Positions 1 to 6,995 are shown, counted from the stretch's first letter. The stretch: 9,158 nt of DNA from Pseudomonadota bacterium (GCA_021793095.1 JAJYTK010000026.1:1-9158), one strand, 5' to 3'. Notes: generated from the letters alone by a model not told the origin. Numbers and translations: made by a program.

Positions 1-295
1 TTAACACACGTGTATACCCCCCATTGCGCTCTTGGTAGCGAGGGCCGAGCTCATCAAACAGCTTGGTCACGGCGTCGCGGTCGCGCAAACGGGCAAATGC
101 CTGGCGGCGGTTGGCTACGGTGGGGTTCTTGGCCAAGGTGATCAACGGCTCGATCACACGGCGTAGCTCTTTAGCCTTGGGCAGGGTGGTTTTGATGGCC
201 TCATGCTTGATGAGTGAGACCGACATATTTCTGAACATTGCCAAACGATGGCTGCTAGTGCGGTTTAATTTACGCAACCCATGACGGTGACGCAT
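1..295 (-). CDS. rplQ: 50S ribosomal protein L17, C-terminus cut by window edge
   Basis: L17 is a large-subunit protein near the peptide exit tunnel. The first 98 residues can be read from the ATG at 295; base 1 begins codon 99 and the frame stays open, so the remaining roughly 30 residues of a usual 127-131 residue protein lie outside the window. The start [17 protein letters not shown] and the following [12 protein letters not shown], then [17 protein letters not shown], are hallmark L17 blocks; [19 protein letters not shown] follows. An AAGGA ribosome-binding site sits at 303-307, a normal distance from the start. rplQ normally follows rpoA as the last gene of the alpha operon, as here, but the gap is unusually long at 276 bases and holds hairpins and a possible promoter, so rplQ may be partly uncoupled from rpoA. 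The gene appears intact as far as seen. Confidence 0.97.
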   Translation of the reverse strand, partial: MRHRHGLRKLNRTSSHRLAMFRNMSVSLIKHEAIKTTLPKAKELRRVIEPLITLAKNPTVANRRQAFARLRDRDAVTKLFDELGPRYQERNGGYTRVL

Positions 296-377
296 GACTC
301 TATCCTTACAAAATTGAATCTTGATGAAAAGGGCCAGCCCAATGCTGTGCCCTAACCATATCTTGGCTCTTTTGGCG

Positions 378-390
378 GGCCGCCGCGGCC
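378..390. repeat. GC-rich near-palindrome in rplQ leader
   Basis: The plus strand reads GGCCGCCGCGGCC, a perfect inverted repeat of GGCCGC around one central base. As RNA it could fold only as five pairs with a three-base loop. On the rplQ strand it is followed by A-rich rather than U-rich sequence, so it is not an intrinsic terminator. It lies in the GC-richest part of the gap and may be no more than a local hairpin in the rplQ leader. Confidence 0.35.
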
Positions 391-447
391 AGGCTGCGGC
401 ATACAAAACTCTAATGCGACGGCCTGCGGGCCAAGTTTAACTGTGCG

Positions 448-456
448 ACTATAACA
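448..456 (-). promoter_or_regulatory. Candidate extended -10 promoter for rplQ
   Basis: On the minus strand the motif is TGTTATAGT, which is TG-N-TATAGT: five of six matches to the TATAAT -10 box plus the TG extension that can replace a good -35 box. No convincing TTGACA-like box lies 16-18 bases upstream; that position falls inside the second hairpin. A start here would give rplQ a leader of about 145 bases. This is a motif match only. Confidence 0.3.
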
Positions 457-465
457 TGATTTGGC

Positions 466-491
466 CAGTGAATCGCGCACGATTTTCACTG
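466..491 (-). repeat. Hairpin 2 downstream of rpoA
   Basis: As minus-strand RNA this folds as CAGUGA, a two-base AA bulge, AUCG, loop UGCG, then CGAU and UCACUG: ten pairs with one bulge and a four-base loop. It starts two bases after the long stem-loop 494-547, so the two may stack. No U tract follows, so it is not a classical intrinsic terminator. It may protect or define the 3' end of the rpoA message. Confidence 0.55.
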
Positions 492-493
492 TT

Positions 494-547
494 TACCCGT
501 TTTACAACAAGGCGCTAAGCACAACGCTCATGGGTGTAAAACGGGTA
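494..547 (-). repeat. Long 13-bp perfect inverted repeat 24 bases after rpoA
   Basis: The arms TACCCGTTTTACA (494-506) and TGTAAAACGGGTA (535-547) are perfect reverse complements, 13 of 13, enclosing a 28-base loop. A perfect 13-bp match at this distance is very unlikely by chance in a 276-base gap. As RNA it forms a stem just downstream of the rpoA stop. The stem is followed by AACAG and not by a run of U, so it does not look like a normal intrinsic terminator; an RNA-stability or processing element, a Rho-linked 3' end or a DNA-level operator are alternatives. TTCAC occurs close to both sides (485-489 and 548-552). Confidence 0.6.
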
Positions 548-571
548 TTCACCTCTTTGGTGCTTGAGGGC

Positions 572-1558
572 TTAGGGGCGCTCAAGACCCAGTGGGGGCC
601 AGTTGTCTAGCTTCATCCCCAAGGTCAGGCCGCGCGCGGCGAGGACCTCTTTGATCTCATTGAGCGATTTGCGCCCGAGGTTGGGGGTTTTGAGCAATTC
701 GTTTTCAGTGCGCTGAATCAAATCGCCGATGTAGTAGATATTTTCAGCCTTTAAGCAATTAGCAGAGCGCACGGTGAGCTCGAGGTCATCCACAGGGCGC
801 AGCAGCACAGGGTCAATCTGTGGCTGGGCGCGCTCGGGGGTTTCGAACTCTTCTTCGGTGCCCTCTAGGGTCGCAAAGACTGAGATCTGATCCATCAAAA
901 TACCCGCTGCATGACGCACGGCTTCCTCAGGGGTGATGACGCCATTGGTCTCAATATCGAGTACCAACTTGTCCAGGTCAGTGCGCTGCTCCACACGGGC
1001 GTTTTCTACGGCGTAGCTGACGCGGCGAATGGGGCTAAACGATGCATCAAGAATAATGCGGCCAATGGTGTGCTGACGGCTATCATCGCTCAGAGCGCGG
1101 ACATTACCGGGCTCGTAACCACGTCCTTTTTCCACCTTGATCTGCATTTCGAGCTTGCCATCATCGGTCAGCGTGGCGATGTGATGATCAGGGTTGATGA
1201 TCTCTACATCGTGGGGCAACTCGATATCTTTGGCGGTGACCTCGCCTGGACCTTCTTTGTTGAGGGTCAGGGTGACCTCATCGCGGCCGTGGATTTTAAA
1301 CACCACGCCTTTGAGGTTGAGCATCATGTCAACCACATCCTCGCGCACCCCAGGCAGGGTGGAGTACTCGTGTACCACGCCAGTGATCTGCACCTCGGTG
1401 GGGGCAAAACCGGTCATCGACGACAACAAGATGCGTCGCAGGGCGTTGCCTAGAGTGTGACCAAAACCACGCTCAAAGGGCTCCATGGTGACCTCGGCAT
1501 GGTATTTGGTGATGGGTTCTACTTCAATAGAACGGGGTTTGAGAAAACCTTGAGTCAT
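572..1558 (-). CDS. rpoA: DNA-directed RNA polymerase subunit alpha
   Basis: RpoA dimerises to nucleate assembly of beta and beta' and contacts UP elements and activators through its C-terminal domain. The 328 residues match the usual length (329 in E. coli). The N-terminal domain shows [22 protein letters not shown] (about 26-47), the dimer and beta-contact core, and [19 protein letters not shown] (about 171-189). An acidic linker, [13 protein letters not shown], covers about 233-245. The C-terminal domain carries [17 protein letters not shown], with R264, N267 and C268 equivalent to the E. coli DNA-binding R265, N268 and C269, and [16 protein letters not shown], with G295, K297 and S298. 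The ending GLERP and start [10 protein letters not shown] resemble Bordetella-type RpoA. The start is ATG with AAGGA at 1565-1569. The gene is flanked by unusually long gaps on both sides. Confidence 0.99.
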   Translation of the reverse strand: MTQGFLKPRSIEVEPITKYHAEVTMEPFERGFGHTLGNALRRILLSSMTGFAPTEVQITGVVHEYSTLPGVREDVVDMMLNLKGVVFKIHGRDEVTLTLNKEGPGEVTAKDIELPHDVEIINPDHHIATLTDDGKLEMQIKVEKGRGYEPGNVRALSDDSRQHTIGRIILDASFSPIRRVSYAVENARVEQRTDLDKLVLDIETNGVITPEEAVRHAAGILMDQISVFATLEGTEEEFETPERAQPQIDPVLLRPVDDLELTVRSANCLKAENIYYIGDLIQRTENELLKTPNLGRKSLNEIKEVLAARGLTLGMKLDNWPPLGLERP

Positions 1559-1560
1559 GT

Positions 1561-1577
1561 GTATTCCTTTTCAATAC
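1561..1577 (-). promoter_or_regulatory. rpoA ribosome-binding site inside a small stem-loop
   Basis: On the minus strand the sequence GTATTGAAAAGGAATAC can fold with GTATT pairing to AATAC, placing most of GAAAAGG in a seven-base loop. The AAGGA core is about six bases from the ATG of rpoA. A nearly identical stretch, GGTATTAAAAGGAA, serves rpsM, but there the stem is not formed. Confidence 0.4.
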
Positions 1578-1613
1578 CCTCGGCTCGTTACACCGATAAG
1601 GCTGATGGAAAAC

Positions 1614-1625
1614 CCGGTATACCGG
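1614..1625. repeat. Perfect 12-bp palindrome CCGGTATACCGG
   Basis: The sequence is its own reverse complement over 12 bases, so it is a DNA palindrome without a loop. It lies about 55 bases upstream of the rpoA start. It could be a binding site for a dimeric regulator or chance; as RNA it could only form a short stem with a small loop. No promoter elements that it would overlap could be identified with confidence. Confidence 0.4.
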
Positions 1626-1675
1626 ATATGAATAGACGCACCTATGGCAGGGGCGACTGAGATCAGAGAAACAGA

Positions 1676-1699
1676 CAGCTGGCATCGTATTGCCAGCTG
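1676..1699 (-). terminator. Perfect 9-bp hairpin after rpsD, possible weak terminator or attenuator
   Basis: On the minus strand CAGCTGGCA and TGCCAGCTG pair perfectly around the loop ATACGA. The stem lies about 40 bases after the rpsD stop and is followed by TCTGTTTCTCTG, which is pyrimidine-rich with one TTT but no continuous U run. It could attenuate read-through into rpoA, mark a processing site, or stabilise the upstream message. The fold is clear from sequence; the termination role is an inference. Confidence 0.45.
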
Positions 1700-1738
1700 C
1701 CGTGCACTCTATGCAGGGTGACTCGCCAGAATCAGAGA

Positions 1739-2362
1739 TTAACGCGAGTACAACTCAACGACGAGGGACTCGTCGATATCATGAGCAACATCAGAGCGAT
1801 CAGGATGCTGCTTGTATACGCCGGTGTATTTCTTGGCGTCTACCTCTACCCACTGGGGCAAACCAGCCTCTTCGGCCAGCTCGAGTGCCTCTTGGATACG
1901 CGCCTGTGAGCGAGACTTTTCACGGATGCTGATGACATCACCGGGCTTGACGAACAAGCTGGGGATATCTGCGCGCTGACCGTTGACCTCGATCGCACGG
2001 TGGGTGACCAACTGGCGTGCCTCGGCACGAGTTGAGCCAAAGCCCATGCGGTAGACCACATTGTCTAGGCGAGATTCGAGCAGCTCGATCAAGATTTCAC
2101 CAGTGTTACCACGGCGGCGATCAGCCTCGACGAAGTAGCGGCGGAATTGTCTTTCCATTACGCCGTACATGCGCTTGAGTTTTTGCTTTTCACGCAACTG
2201 CAGGCCGAAATCAGAAGTGCGGGTACCGGAAATACGACCGTGTTGACCAGGACGTGTTTCGAGTCTGCACTTGGAATCCAGCGAACGGCGTGCGCTCTTT
2301 AAGAATAAATCGGTGCCCTCGCGGCGCGAGAGCTTACATTTTGGACCAATATAACGTGCCAC
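1739..2362 (-). CDS. rpsD: 30S ribosomal protein S4
   Basis: S4 is a primary 16S rRNA binder that starts assembly of the 30S body; in E. coli it also represses the alpha operon. The 207 residues match the family (206 in E. coli). The N-terminal part reads [16 protein letters not shown] and continues to RPGQHG; the S4 RNA-binding domain covers [20 protein letters not shown] and HRAIEVNGQ to GDVISIREK (about 95-150); the end [10 protein letters not shown] is typical. Only C9 and C32 of the four zinc-knuckle cysteines seen in C+ S4 proteins are present. The start codon is GTG (2360-2362), supported by AAGGGGA seven bases upstream and by the MARY N-terminus. It lies 11 bases after rpsK; the gap to rpoA is long. 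Confidence 0.99.
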   Translation of the reverse strand: MARYIGPKCKLSRREGTDLFLKSARRSLDSKCRLETRPGQHGRISGTRTSDFGLQLREKQKLKRMYGVMERQFRRYFVEADRRRGNTGEILIELLESRLDNVVYRMGFGSTRAEARQLVTHRAIEVNGQRADIPSLFVKPGDVISIREKSRSQARIQEALELAEEAGLPQWVEVDAKKYTGVYKQHPDRSDVAHDIDESLVVELYSR

Positions 2363-2373
2363 GTAGCTTCCCC

Positions 2374-2769
2374 TTAAATGCGACGACGCTTGGGCGGACG
2401 GCAGCCATTATGCGGTACAGGCGTGACGTCGGCAAGACTAACAATACGAATACCTAAGGCGTTCAAAGCGCGAATGGTTGAATCACGGCCAGGGCCAGGA
2501 CCCTTGACACGGATTTCCAGGGTTTTGATGCCATACTCCATGGCCGCACGGCCAGCAATGTCAGCAGCCATTTGCGCTGCAAAGGGAGTAGATTTGCGCG
2601 AACCCTTAAAACCAGCACCCCCCGCCGTTGCCCAAGACAAAGTATTGCCCTGACGGTCGGTGATGGTCACAATTGTGTTATTGAATGTCGCCTGGATATG
2701 GGCAATCCCATCGGTGACATTCTTGCGAATTCTCTTACGTGCGCGCGAAGCGCTAGAAGCTTTTGCCAT
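2374..2769 (-). CDS. rpsK: 30S ribosomal protein S11
   Basis: S11 sits on the platform of the 30S subunit near the decoding region and contacts 16S rRNA around the Shine-Dalgarno channel. The 131 residues are within one or two of the usual 129. Signature blocks are [18 protein letters not shown] (about 21-38), [20 protein letters not shown] (46-65), VKGPGPGR (88-95) and the basic C-terminus PPKRRRI. The N121-G122 pair matches the asparagine-glycine site known to form isoaspartate in E. coli S11. The start is ATG with GAGGA about nine bases upstream, and it follows rpsM after 14 bases, as usual in alpha operons. Confidence 0.99.
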   Translation of the reverse strand: MAKASSASRARKRIRKNVTDGIAHIQATFNNTIVTITDRQGNTLSWATAGGAGFKGSRKSTPFAAQMAADIAGRAAMEYGIKTLEIRVKGPGPGRDSTIRALNALGIRIVSLADVTPVPHNGCRPPKRRRI

Positions 2770-2783
2770 CTTCTAATCCTCGG

Positions 2784-3149
2784 TTATTTTCTCAGTGCCT
2801 GCGCAGCGCGACGGGGCCCCTTGCGGGTGCGAGCATTAGTGCGTGTACGCTGACCGCGCACAGGCAACCCGCGACGATGGCGCATGCCACGATACGTGCC
2901 CAAGTCAATCAGACGTTTAATGGACAACTGGATTTCACGACGTAAATCACCCTCAAGCAAATAGTTGGTGATTTCCTCACGAATCGCCTCTAATTCGGTA
3001 TCAGTCAGATCAGCGACCTTTGTAGAGGTATTTACCCCTGCTGCCTGACAAATGTCACGCGCTCGGCTACGGCCAATGCCATAGATGGCGGTCAAACCAA
3101 TACCTACGTGTTTCTGAGGCGGAATATTAATGCCAGCAATACGGGCCAT
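2784..3149 (-). CDS. rpsM: 30S ribosomal protein S13
   Basis: S13 is in the head of the small subunit, where it makes bridges to the 50S subunit and its C-terminal tail reaches the P-site tRNA. The 121 residues match the family. [26 protein letters not shown] opens the helix-two-turn-helix domain, and the tail [19 protein letters not shown] followed by [11 protein letters not shown] is typical. The start is ATG with AAAAGGAA just upstream. In E. coli a long leader before rpsM forms the S4-binding pseudoknot; here only 29 bases separate rpsM from rpmJ, so that arrangement cannot be present in the same form. Confidence 0.99.
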   Translation of the reverse strand: MARIAGINIPPQKHVGIGLTAIYGIGRSRARDICQAAGVNTSTKVADLTDTELEAIREEITNYLLEGDLRREIQLSIKRLIDLGTYRGMRHRRGLPVRGQRTRTNARTRKGPRRAAQALRK

Positions 3150-3154
3150 AATTG

Positions 3155-3168
3155 TTCCTTTTAATACC
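3155..3168 (-). promoter_or_regulatory. rpsM ribosome-binding region resembling that of rpoA
   Basis: The minus strand reads GGTATTAAAAGGAA, ending a few bases before the rpsM ATG. The rpoA leader has GGTATTGAAAAGGAA (1564-1578), identical except for one extra G. The A-rich part with AAGGA is an ordinary Shine-Dalgarno; the shared GGTATT in front of it is not explained by that. Confidence 0.35.
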
Positions 3169-3178
3169 TTTTGCCAAA

Positions 3179-3292
3179 TTAGCCTTGGCGTTGTTTATGA
3201 CGGGGATCGGTGCAGATAACACGAACCACGCCATGACGTTTAATAATCTTACAGTTGCGGCAAATGCGCCGTACTGATGCCATTACCTTCAT
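3179..3292 (-). CDS. rpmJ: 50S ribosomal protein L36 (zinc-binding type)
   Basis: L36 is the smallest large-subunit protein and helps organise 23S rRNA below the peptidyl transferase centre. I read 37 residues from the ATG at 3292 to TAA at 3179-3181: [20 protein letters not shown], then [17 protein letters not shown]. This is the standard length of the short family. C11, C14, C27 and H32 form the zinc site, so this is the C+ paralog and not the zinc-free form. It lies between infA (31 bases upstream) and rpsM (29 bases downstream), the standard place in betaproteobacteria. Confidence 0.98.
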   Translation of the reverse strand: MKVMASVRRICRNCKIIKRHGVVRVICTDPRHKQRQG

Positions 3293-3323
3293 GGTTGACT
3301 CCTAGTTTTCTTAAGCCGGGCCG

Positions 3324-3542
3324 CTACTTTGAGCGGAACACAATCCTGCCGCGGTTAAGATCATAGGGCGTGAGCTCCACCGTGACCTTATCCCCTGGAA
3401 GAATCCGGATATAATGCATACGCATCTTTCCAGAAACATAGCCAAGCACCTCATGGCCATTTTCCAACCGGATGCGAAATGTTGCGTTTGGGAGGTTTTC
3501 AGTGACCTCGCCTTGCATTTGAATGACGTCGTCTTTAGCCAT
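3324..3542 (-). CDS. infA: Translation initiation factor IF-1
   Basis: IF1 is a single OB-fold protein that binds the A site of the 30S subunit during initiation, together with IF2 and IF3. The 72 residues equal the E. coli length. [24 protein letters not shown]-like [19 protein letters not shown], and [17 protein letters not shown] are the family blocks. It begins nine bases after the secY stop with only a weak GAAAG-like Shine-Dalgarno, so translation may depend on ribosomes finishing secY. The secY-infA-rpmJ order is found in many bacteria but not in E. coli. Some Burkholderiales carry a second infA elsewhere, which cannot be judged here. Confidence 0.98.
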   Translation of the reverse strand: MAKDDVIQMQGEVTENLPNATFRIRLENGHEVLGYVSGKMRMHYIRILPGDKVTVELTPYDLNRGRIVFRSK

Positions 3543-3551
3543 TGTCTTTCA

Positions 3552-4880
3552 TTACATGGGCAAACCGGGTCCGCCGCGGAAGTTTGCCTTTTTCATTAAT
3601 GAGTCATATTGCTGTGACATCACATAAGCCTGAGCCTGTGACATAAAGTCCATGGTGACGACAACAATAATCAACAACGATGTGCCCCCAAAATAAAAGG
3701 GAACATTCCAGTGCATCTGCAAGAACTCGGGCACCAAACACACAATCGTCACATAAATCGATCCTGCCAATGTCAGCCGCGTCAAGATGCGATCGATGTA
3801 GCGCGAGGTTTGTTGTCCGGGACGAATGCCAGGGATAAATGCACCGCTACGCTTCAGATTGTCTGCGGTTTCACGGCTGTTAAACACCAATGCCGTATAG
3901 AAAAAGCAGAACAAAATGATCAGTGCCGAAAATAGCGTGATGTACAAAGGCTGTCGTGGTGACAAGGCAGCCTCGAGGTCACGCAACCAACCAAGACCTG
4001 GGGTGCTGGAAAACCAGCTGGCAATGGTGGCCGGCAATAAAATAATAGATGAGGCGAAAATCGGTGGAATCACCCCAGCCATGTTGAGCTTGAGGGGCAG
4101 ATGGGAACTTTGCCCACCATACATACGATTTCCGACCTGACGCTTAGCGTAGTTTACCCGAATCCGGCGTTGACCGCGCTCGACAAAGACCACAAAGTAG
4201 GTCACGGCGATCACCAGTAGGACAATAAACAACGCCGAGATGATGGACATCGCATTGGTGCGTACCAAATCGAGCATCCCGCCCATGGCGCTAGGCAGCC
4301 CCGCCACAATACCCGCAAAAATCAGTATGGAAATACCGTTGCCGATACCGCGCTCGGTGATTTGCTCGCCCAGCCACATCATGAACATGGTCCCGGTGAC
4401 CAAGGTCACTACGGTGGTAAAGCGGAAAATAACCCCCGGGTCAATGACCAGACCAGGCTGTGACTCGAGCGCTACCGAAATACCCACCGCCTGGAACAGG
4501 GCCAAAAAGACCGTGCCATAGCGGGTGTATTGGGTGATCTTGCGCCGCCCGCTCTCGCCCTCTTTTTTGATGGCCTCGAGGGTGGGGACCACCGAGGACA
4601 TCAACTGCATGATAATAGAGGCCGAAATATACGGCATAATACCTAAGGCAAAGACGGAAAACCGCTGCAGCGCACCCCCCGAGAACATATTAAACAAACC
4701 CAGAATACCGCCCTGGTTTTGTCTAAAGAGATCAGAGAGTGAATCGGGGTTGATGCCCGGCACGGGGATATGGGTGCCCAGACGATACACAACGAGCGCA
4801 AGCAGCAGAAATATCAGCCTGCGCTGCAGATCAGAGTAGCCCGATGTCCCTGTTTGACCCCTAGCCTGTGCTTTAGCCAC
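3552..4880 (-). CDS. secY: Protein translocase channel subunit SecY
   Basis: SecY is the inner-membrane channel of the Sec translocon; with SecE and SecG it exports unfolded proteins driven by SecA and inserts membrane proteins from docked ribosomes. The 442 residues (443 in E. coli) show ten hydrophobic segments. TM1 covers about 20-35; the plug region after it contains [13 protein letters not shown] (57-69); TM2b reads [16 protein letters not shown] (78-93); [17 protein letters not shown] (168-184) marks TM4-5; the cytosolic loops [13 protein letters not shown] (238-250) and [11 protein letters not shown] (345-355) are the SecA and ribosome contact loops. The start is GTG (4878-4880) with AAGGGG upstream; it gives an N-terminus, MAKAQARG, typical of the family. 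It lies 11 bases after rplO. Confidence 0.99.
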   Translation of the reverse strand: MAKAQARGQTGTSGYSDLQRRLIFLLLALVVYRLGTHIPVPGINPDSLSDLFRQNQGGILGLFNMFSGGALQRFSVFALGIMPYISASIIMQLMSSVVPTLEAIKKEGESGRRKITQYTRYGTVFLALFQAVGISVALESQPGLVIDPGVIFRFTTVVTLVTGTMFMMWLGEQITERGIGNGISILIFAGIVAGLPSAMGGMLDLVRTNAMSIISALFIVLLVIAVTYFVVFVERGQRRIRVNYAKRQVGNRMYGGQSSHLPLKLNMAGVIPPIFASSIILLPATIASWFSSTPGLGWLRDLEAALSPRQPLYITLFSALIILFCFFYTALVFNSRETADNLKRSGAFIPGIRPGQQTSRYIDRILTRLTLAGSIYVTIVCLVPEFLQMHWNVPFYFGGTSLLIIVVVTMDFMSQAQAYVMSQQYDSLMKKANFRGGPGLPM

Positions 4881-4891
4881 CGTAACCCCTT

Positions 4892-5335
4892 TTATTCAGT
4901 AACAGAACCACCCGCGGCCTCAATGGCTGCACGGGCACCAGCTGTGGCACGAATACCGCGCAGGGTAACCTTGCGGGTGAGCTCGCCAGAGTTGATGACC
5001 TTGATGTTGCGCACCAGCTGACCGACCAAACCGGCCTGCTTGAGCACCTGTACATCGATGTCTTGGGCAGTGAGTTTTTCCAAATCAGAAAGACGGATTT
5101 CCGCTTTCAGGTGTGCGCCGGGTGCGGTAAAGCCGCGCTTGGGCAAGCGGCGATGCAATGGCATCTGACCGCCCTCAAATCCGGACTGCACCTTGCCGCC
5201 GGTACGGGCCTTGAGGCCCTTGTGACCGCGGCCAGAGGTTTTGCCCATGCCAGAGCTGCGGCCACGACCCACGCGATGTTGGGCGTGCTTGGCCCCTTCG
5301 GCGGGCTGTAGGTTGTTTAGTTGCAATGTAGTCAT
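4892..5335 (-). CDS. rplO: 50S ribosomal protein L15
   Basis: L15 is a late-assembling large-subunit protein with a long extended N-terminal arm that threads through 23S rRNA. The 147 residues fit the family (144 in E. coli). The glycine and arginine rich arm runs [18 protein letters not shown] (about 23-40), followed by [18 protein letters not shown] (52-69). The C-terminal globular part contains [20 protein letters not shown], with the last residues [10 protein letters not shown]. The start is ATG with AGGAA upstream. It sits between rpmD and secY, its conserved position. Confidence 0.99.
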   Translation of the reverse strand: MTTLQLNNLQPAEGAKHAQHRVGRGRSSGMGKTSGRGHKGLKARTGGKVQSGFEGGQMPLHRRLPKRGFTAPGAHLKAEIRLSDLEKLTAQDIDVQVLKQAGLVGQLVRNIKVINSGELTRKVTLRGIRATAGARAAIEAAGGSVTE

Positions 5336-5354
5336 CGCTATTCCTGCTCTTAGT

Positions 5355-5540
5355 TTAGACCTCGGAGACCGATACGAGATAATCGACCTTGCGAATCATC
5401 CCACGTACCTCGGGGGTATCGGCCAAGATGCGGCTGCTGTTGATGCGGCGTAAACCCAAACCACGCACCGTATCACGGTGGTCTTGTTTGGTGCCAATCA
5501 CAGAGCGCACGAGTGTGACTTTAAGTTGTTTCTGTGCCAT
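5355..5540 (-). CDS. rpmD: 50S ribosomal protein L30
   Basis: L30 is a small surface protein of the large subunit. The 61 residues match the bacterial short form. [19 protein letters not shown] and [20 protein letters not shown] are the family signature, and the end [12 protein letters not shown] is typical. Only three bases separate its ATG from the rpsE stop, and the only upstream purine stretch is GGGA within the rpsE coding end, so translation is probably coupled to rpsE. Confidence 0.98.
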   Translation of the reverse strand: MAQKQLKVTLVRSVIGTKQDHRDTVRGLGLRRINSSRILADTPEVRGMIRKVDYLVSVSEV

Positions 5541-5543
5541 AGC

Positions 5544-6062
5544 TTATCCCATTAGCTCTTCGACGGTTTTACCCCGCTTGGCGGCAATCTCAGAAGGAGT
5601 ATTGCAAGATGCCAAGCCATTCAAGGTAGCACGTACGAGGTTATAGGGGTTGTTAGAGCCGAAGCTCTTGGCGACCACATCGCGTACTCCGAGTGCCTCG
5701 AAGACTGCGCGCATGGGACCCCCAGCAATTACCCCGGTACCCTCTACAGCGGGTGCGATGAGCACTTTGGATGCCCCGTGGCGACCAATCACTGCATGGT
5801 GCAACGTACCGTTGGTCAAAGGCACATCAAATAAGCCACCGCGGGCCTGCTCCATCGCCTTTTGTACGGCGGTGGGCACCTCGCGGGCCTTGCCCTTGCC
5901 CATTCCAACACGGCCATCGCCATCGCCTACCACTGCCAATGCAGCAAAGCTCATGGTGCGGCCACCTTTGACTACCTTACTGACGCGGTTGACCGCAATC
6001 ATTTTTTCACGAAGGCCGTCTTCGCGATCTTGATCGGCATGCCTGCCTTGTGCTTTAGCCAT
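5544..6062 (-). CDS. rpsE: 30S ribosomal protein S5
   Basis: S5 lies at the mRNA entry side of the small subunit and influences decoding accuracy and spectinomycin binding. The 172 residues fit the usual 166-175. The N-terminal double-stranded RNA-binding-like domain contains [18 protein letters not shown] (about 25-42), whose loop VSKVVKGGR is the site where spectinomycin-resistance changes occur in other species; it looks wild type. [18 protein letters not shown] follows, and the second domain shows [19 protein letters not shown] and [11 protein letters not shown]. The start is ATG with AAGGA upstream. Confidence 0.99.
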   Translation of the reverse strand: MAKAQGRHADQDREDGLREKMIAVNRVSKVVKGGRTMSFAALAVVGDGDGRVGMGKGKAREVPTAVQKAMEQARGGLFDVPLTNGTLHHAVIGRHGASKVLIAPAVEGTGVIAGGPMRAVFEALGVRDVVAKSFGSNNPYNLVRATLNGLASCNTPSEIAAKRGKTVEELMG

Positions 6063-6076
6063 TTGTCATTCCTTGA

Positions 6077-6430
6077 TTAGAACTTCAAGCCAGCTTCACG
6101 CGCGGCCTCTGCCAACGCCTTAACGCGGCCATGATAACGAAAACCCGAGCGGTCGAATGCCACACGCTCGATGCCGGCAGCCTTAGCTTTTTCAGCCACC
6201 CGCTTGCCAATAAAAGCGGCGGCTTGAACATTGCTGCCCTTTTCAATTTCTTTGCGCACCTCAGGCTCGATAGTAGAGGCACTGACCAATACGCGATCGC
6301 CCTCGGGTGAGATGATATTGGCGTAAATGTGCAGATTGGAGCGGTGAACCGCCAGGCGATGTTCGCGCAACTCGCGGATCTTTTTGCGCGTAGCCCCTGC
6401 ACGACGTAAACGAGATTGTCTTTTGTCCAT
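6077..6430 (-). CDS. rplR: 50S ribosomal protein L18
   Basis: L18 binds 5S rRNA with L5 and L25 and anchors it in the central protuberance. The 117 residues equal the E. coli length. The basic N-terminus [20 protein letters not shown] contacts 5S r[20 protein letters not shown] and [20 protein letters not shown] with the end AAREAGLKF are the family core. The start is ATG with AAGGAC upstream. The order rplF-rplR-rpsE is conserved. Confidence 0.99.
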   Translation of the reverse strand: MDKRQSRLRRAGATRKKIRELREHRLAVHRSNLHIYANIISPEGDRVLVSASTIEPEVRKEIEKGSNVQAAAFIGKRVAEKAKAAGIERVAFDRSGFRYHGRVKALAEAAREAGLKF

Positions 6431-6451
6431 GATTCGTCCTTGCCTGTGCGA

Positions 6452-6985
6452 TTATTTCTTCTTCGCTTCTTTCATGATGACGCGCTCATCTTCGTAGCGC
6501 ACCCCTTTGCCCTTATAAGGCTCAGGTGGGCGATAGCCACGAATTTCAGCTGCGACTTGGCCAACAACTTGTTTGTTGGAACCCTTAACGATGATCTCGG
6601 TCGCAGATGGACACTCGACAGAGACCCCTTCGGGCAGCTCGTACACGATGTCATGAGAAAAGCCCAACTGCAAACGTACGGTTTGACCTTGTGCCTGAGC
6701 ACGGAAACCCACCCCAACGAGGTTGAGTTTACGGTTAAAGCCGGTGCTCACCCCGACGACCATATTGTTGACCAAGGAACGCATTGTCCCGGCCATGGCG
6801 CGTGCGTGACGTGAGTCATTGCTGGCCTCAAAGGAAACCTCACCATTTTCGATGGTGATTTTTACGTTTTCATCGGCAGCCTGGGACAATGTGCCCAGAG
6901 GACCTTTGACGGTAATTTCGGTATCCCCAATGGTGGTCTCAACGCCTTGGGGCAACACGATTGGATAACTTGCAATGCGTGACAT
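6452..6985 (-). CDS. rplF: 50S ribosomal protein L6
   Basis: L6 sits at the base of the L7/L12 stalk near the factor-binding site. I chose the ATG at 6983-6985, giving 177 residues starting [16 protein letters not shown], because this is the family N-terminus and length and because a strong AAAGGGGG lies just upstream; the open frame continues upstream to 7039 but that part overlaps the end of rpsH and is not coding. Two repeats of the L6 fold follow, and [18 protein letters not shown] near the C-terminus is the hallmark. It starts 10 bases after rpsH; the Shine-Dalgarno overlaps the rpsH stop codon. Confidence 0.98.
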   Translation of the reverse strand: MSRIASYPIVLPQGVETTIGDTEITVKGPLGTLSQAADENVKITIENGEVSFEASNDSRHARAMAGTMRSLVNNMVVGVSTGFNRKLNLVGVGFRAQAQGQTVRLQLGFSHDIVYELPEGVSVECPSATEIIVKGSNKQVVGQVAAEIRGYRPPEPYKGKGVRYEDERVIMKEAKKK

Positions 6986-6995
6986 AAAACCCCCT

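Larger units (their letters stand above)
296..571 (-). other. Structured rpoA-rplQ intergenic region
   Basis: This 276-base gap has no convincing gene. In transcription order it contains a long stem-loop (547-494), a second hairpin directly after it (491-466), an extended -10 promoter-like motif (456-448), a small GGCC hairpin (432-421), a GC-rich near-palindrome (390-378) and the rplQ ribosome-binding site (307-303). In E. coli the corresponding gap is only a few tens of bases, so the expansion is a property of this lineage or strain. The whole block would be the 3' end of a transcript ending after rpoA, or the leader of a separate rplQ transcript, or both. Confidence 0.6.
1559..1738 (-). 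other. Structured rpsD-rpoA intergenic region / rpoA leader
   Basis: This 180-base gap has no gene. It holds a perfect 9-bp hairpin (1676-1699), a perfect 12-bp palindrome (1614-1625), an 8-bp direct repeat, TCTCTGAT on the minus strand (at 1731-1738 and 1662-1669), flanking the hairpin, and the rpoA ribosome-binding region. The binding site itself lies in the loop of a small GTATT/AATAC stem (1561-1577). I found no good -35/-10 pair on the minus strand. In E. coli this gap is only a few tens of bases, so a separate control point for rpoA is plausible here but unproven. Confidence 0.55.

Noticed and set aside
352..402. A 16-codon minus-strand frame in the rplQ leader, starting MPQPGRGG.
   Set aside because: It has only a weak AGAG upstream, a composition driven by the local GC-rich repeat and no known relative; a leader peptide cannot be supported.
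502..531. A nine-codon minus-strand frame with ATG inside the loop of the 13-bp hairpin.
   Set aside because: No Shine-Dalgarno precedes it, and so short a frame is expected by chance.
494..552. The 13-bp inverted repeat with nearby TTCAC copies as a miniature transposable element.
   Set aside because: The left TTCAC is four bases away from the repeat, the unit is only 54 bases, and one copy is seen; a hairpin is simpler.
911..1453. A 180-codon open frame on the plus strand opposite rpoA.
   Set aside because: It is the mirror of a highly conserved coding sequence; its product resembles nothing I know and shows no ribosome-binding site or own context.
3533..3550. A five-codon ATG frame overlapping the start of infA, beginning within the secY TAATG.
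   Set aside because: It ends after MKDNG and is a by-product of the junction; it may at most reflect reinitiation between secY and infA.
6416..6814. A 132-codon plus-strand open frame opposite rplF.
   Set aside because: It is antisense to the conserved L6 gene and reads like reverse translation of it, with no supporting signals. The same holds for the plus-strand frames opposite rpsE, secY and rplO.
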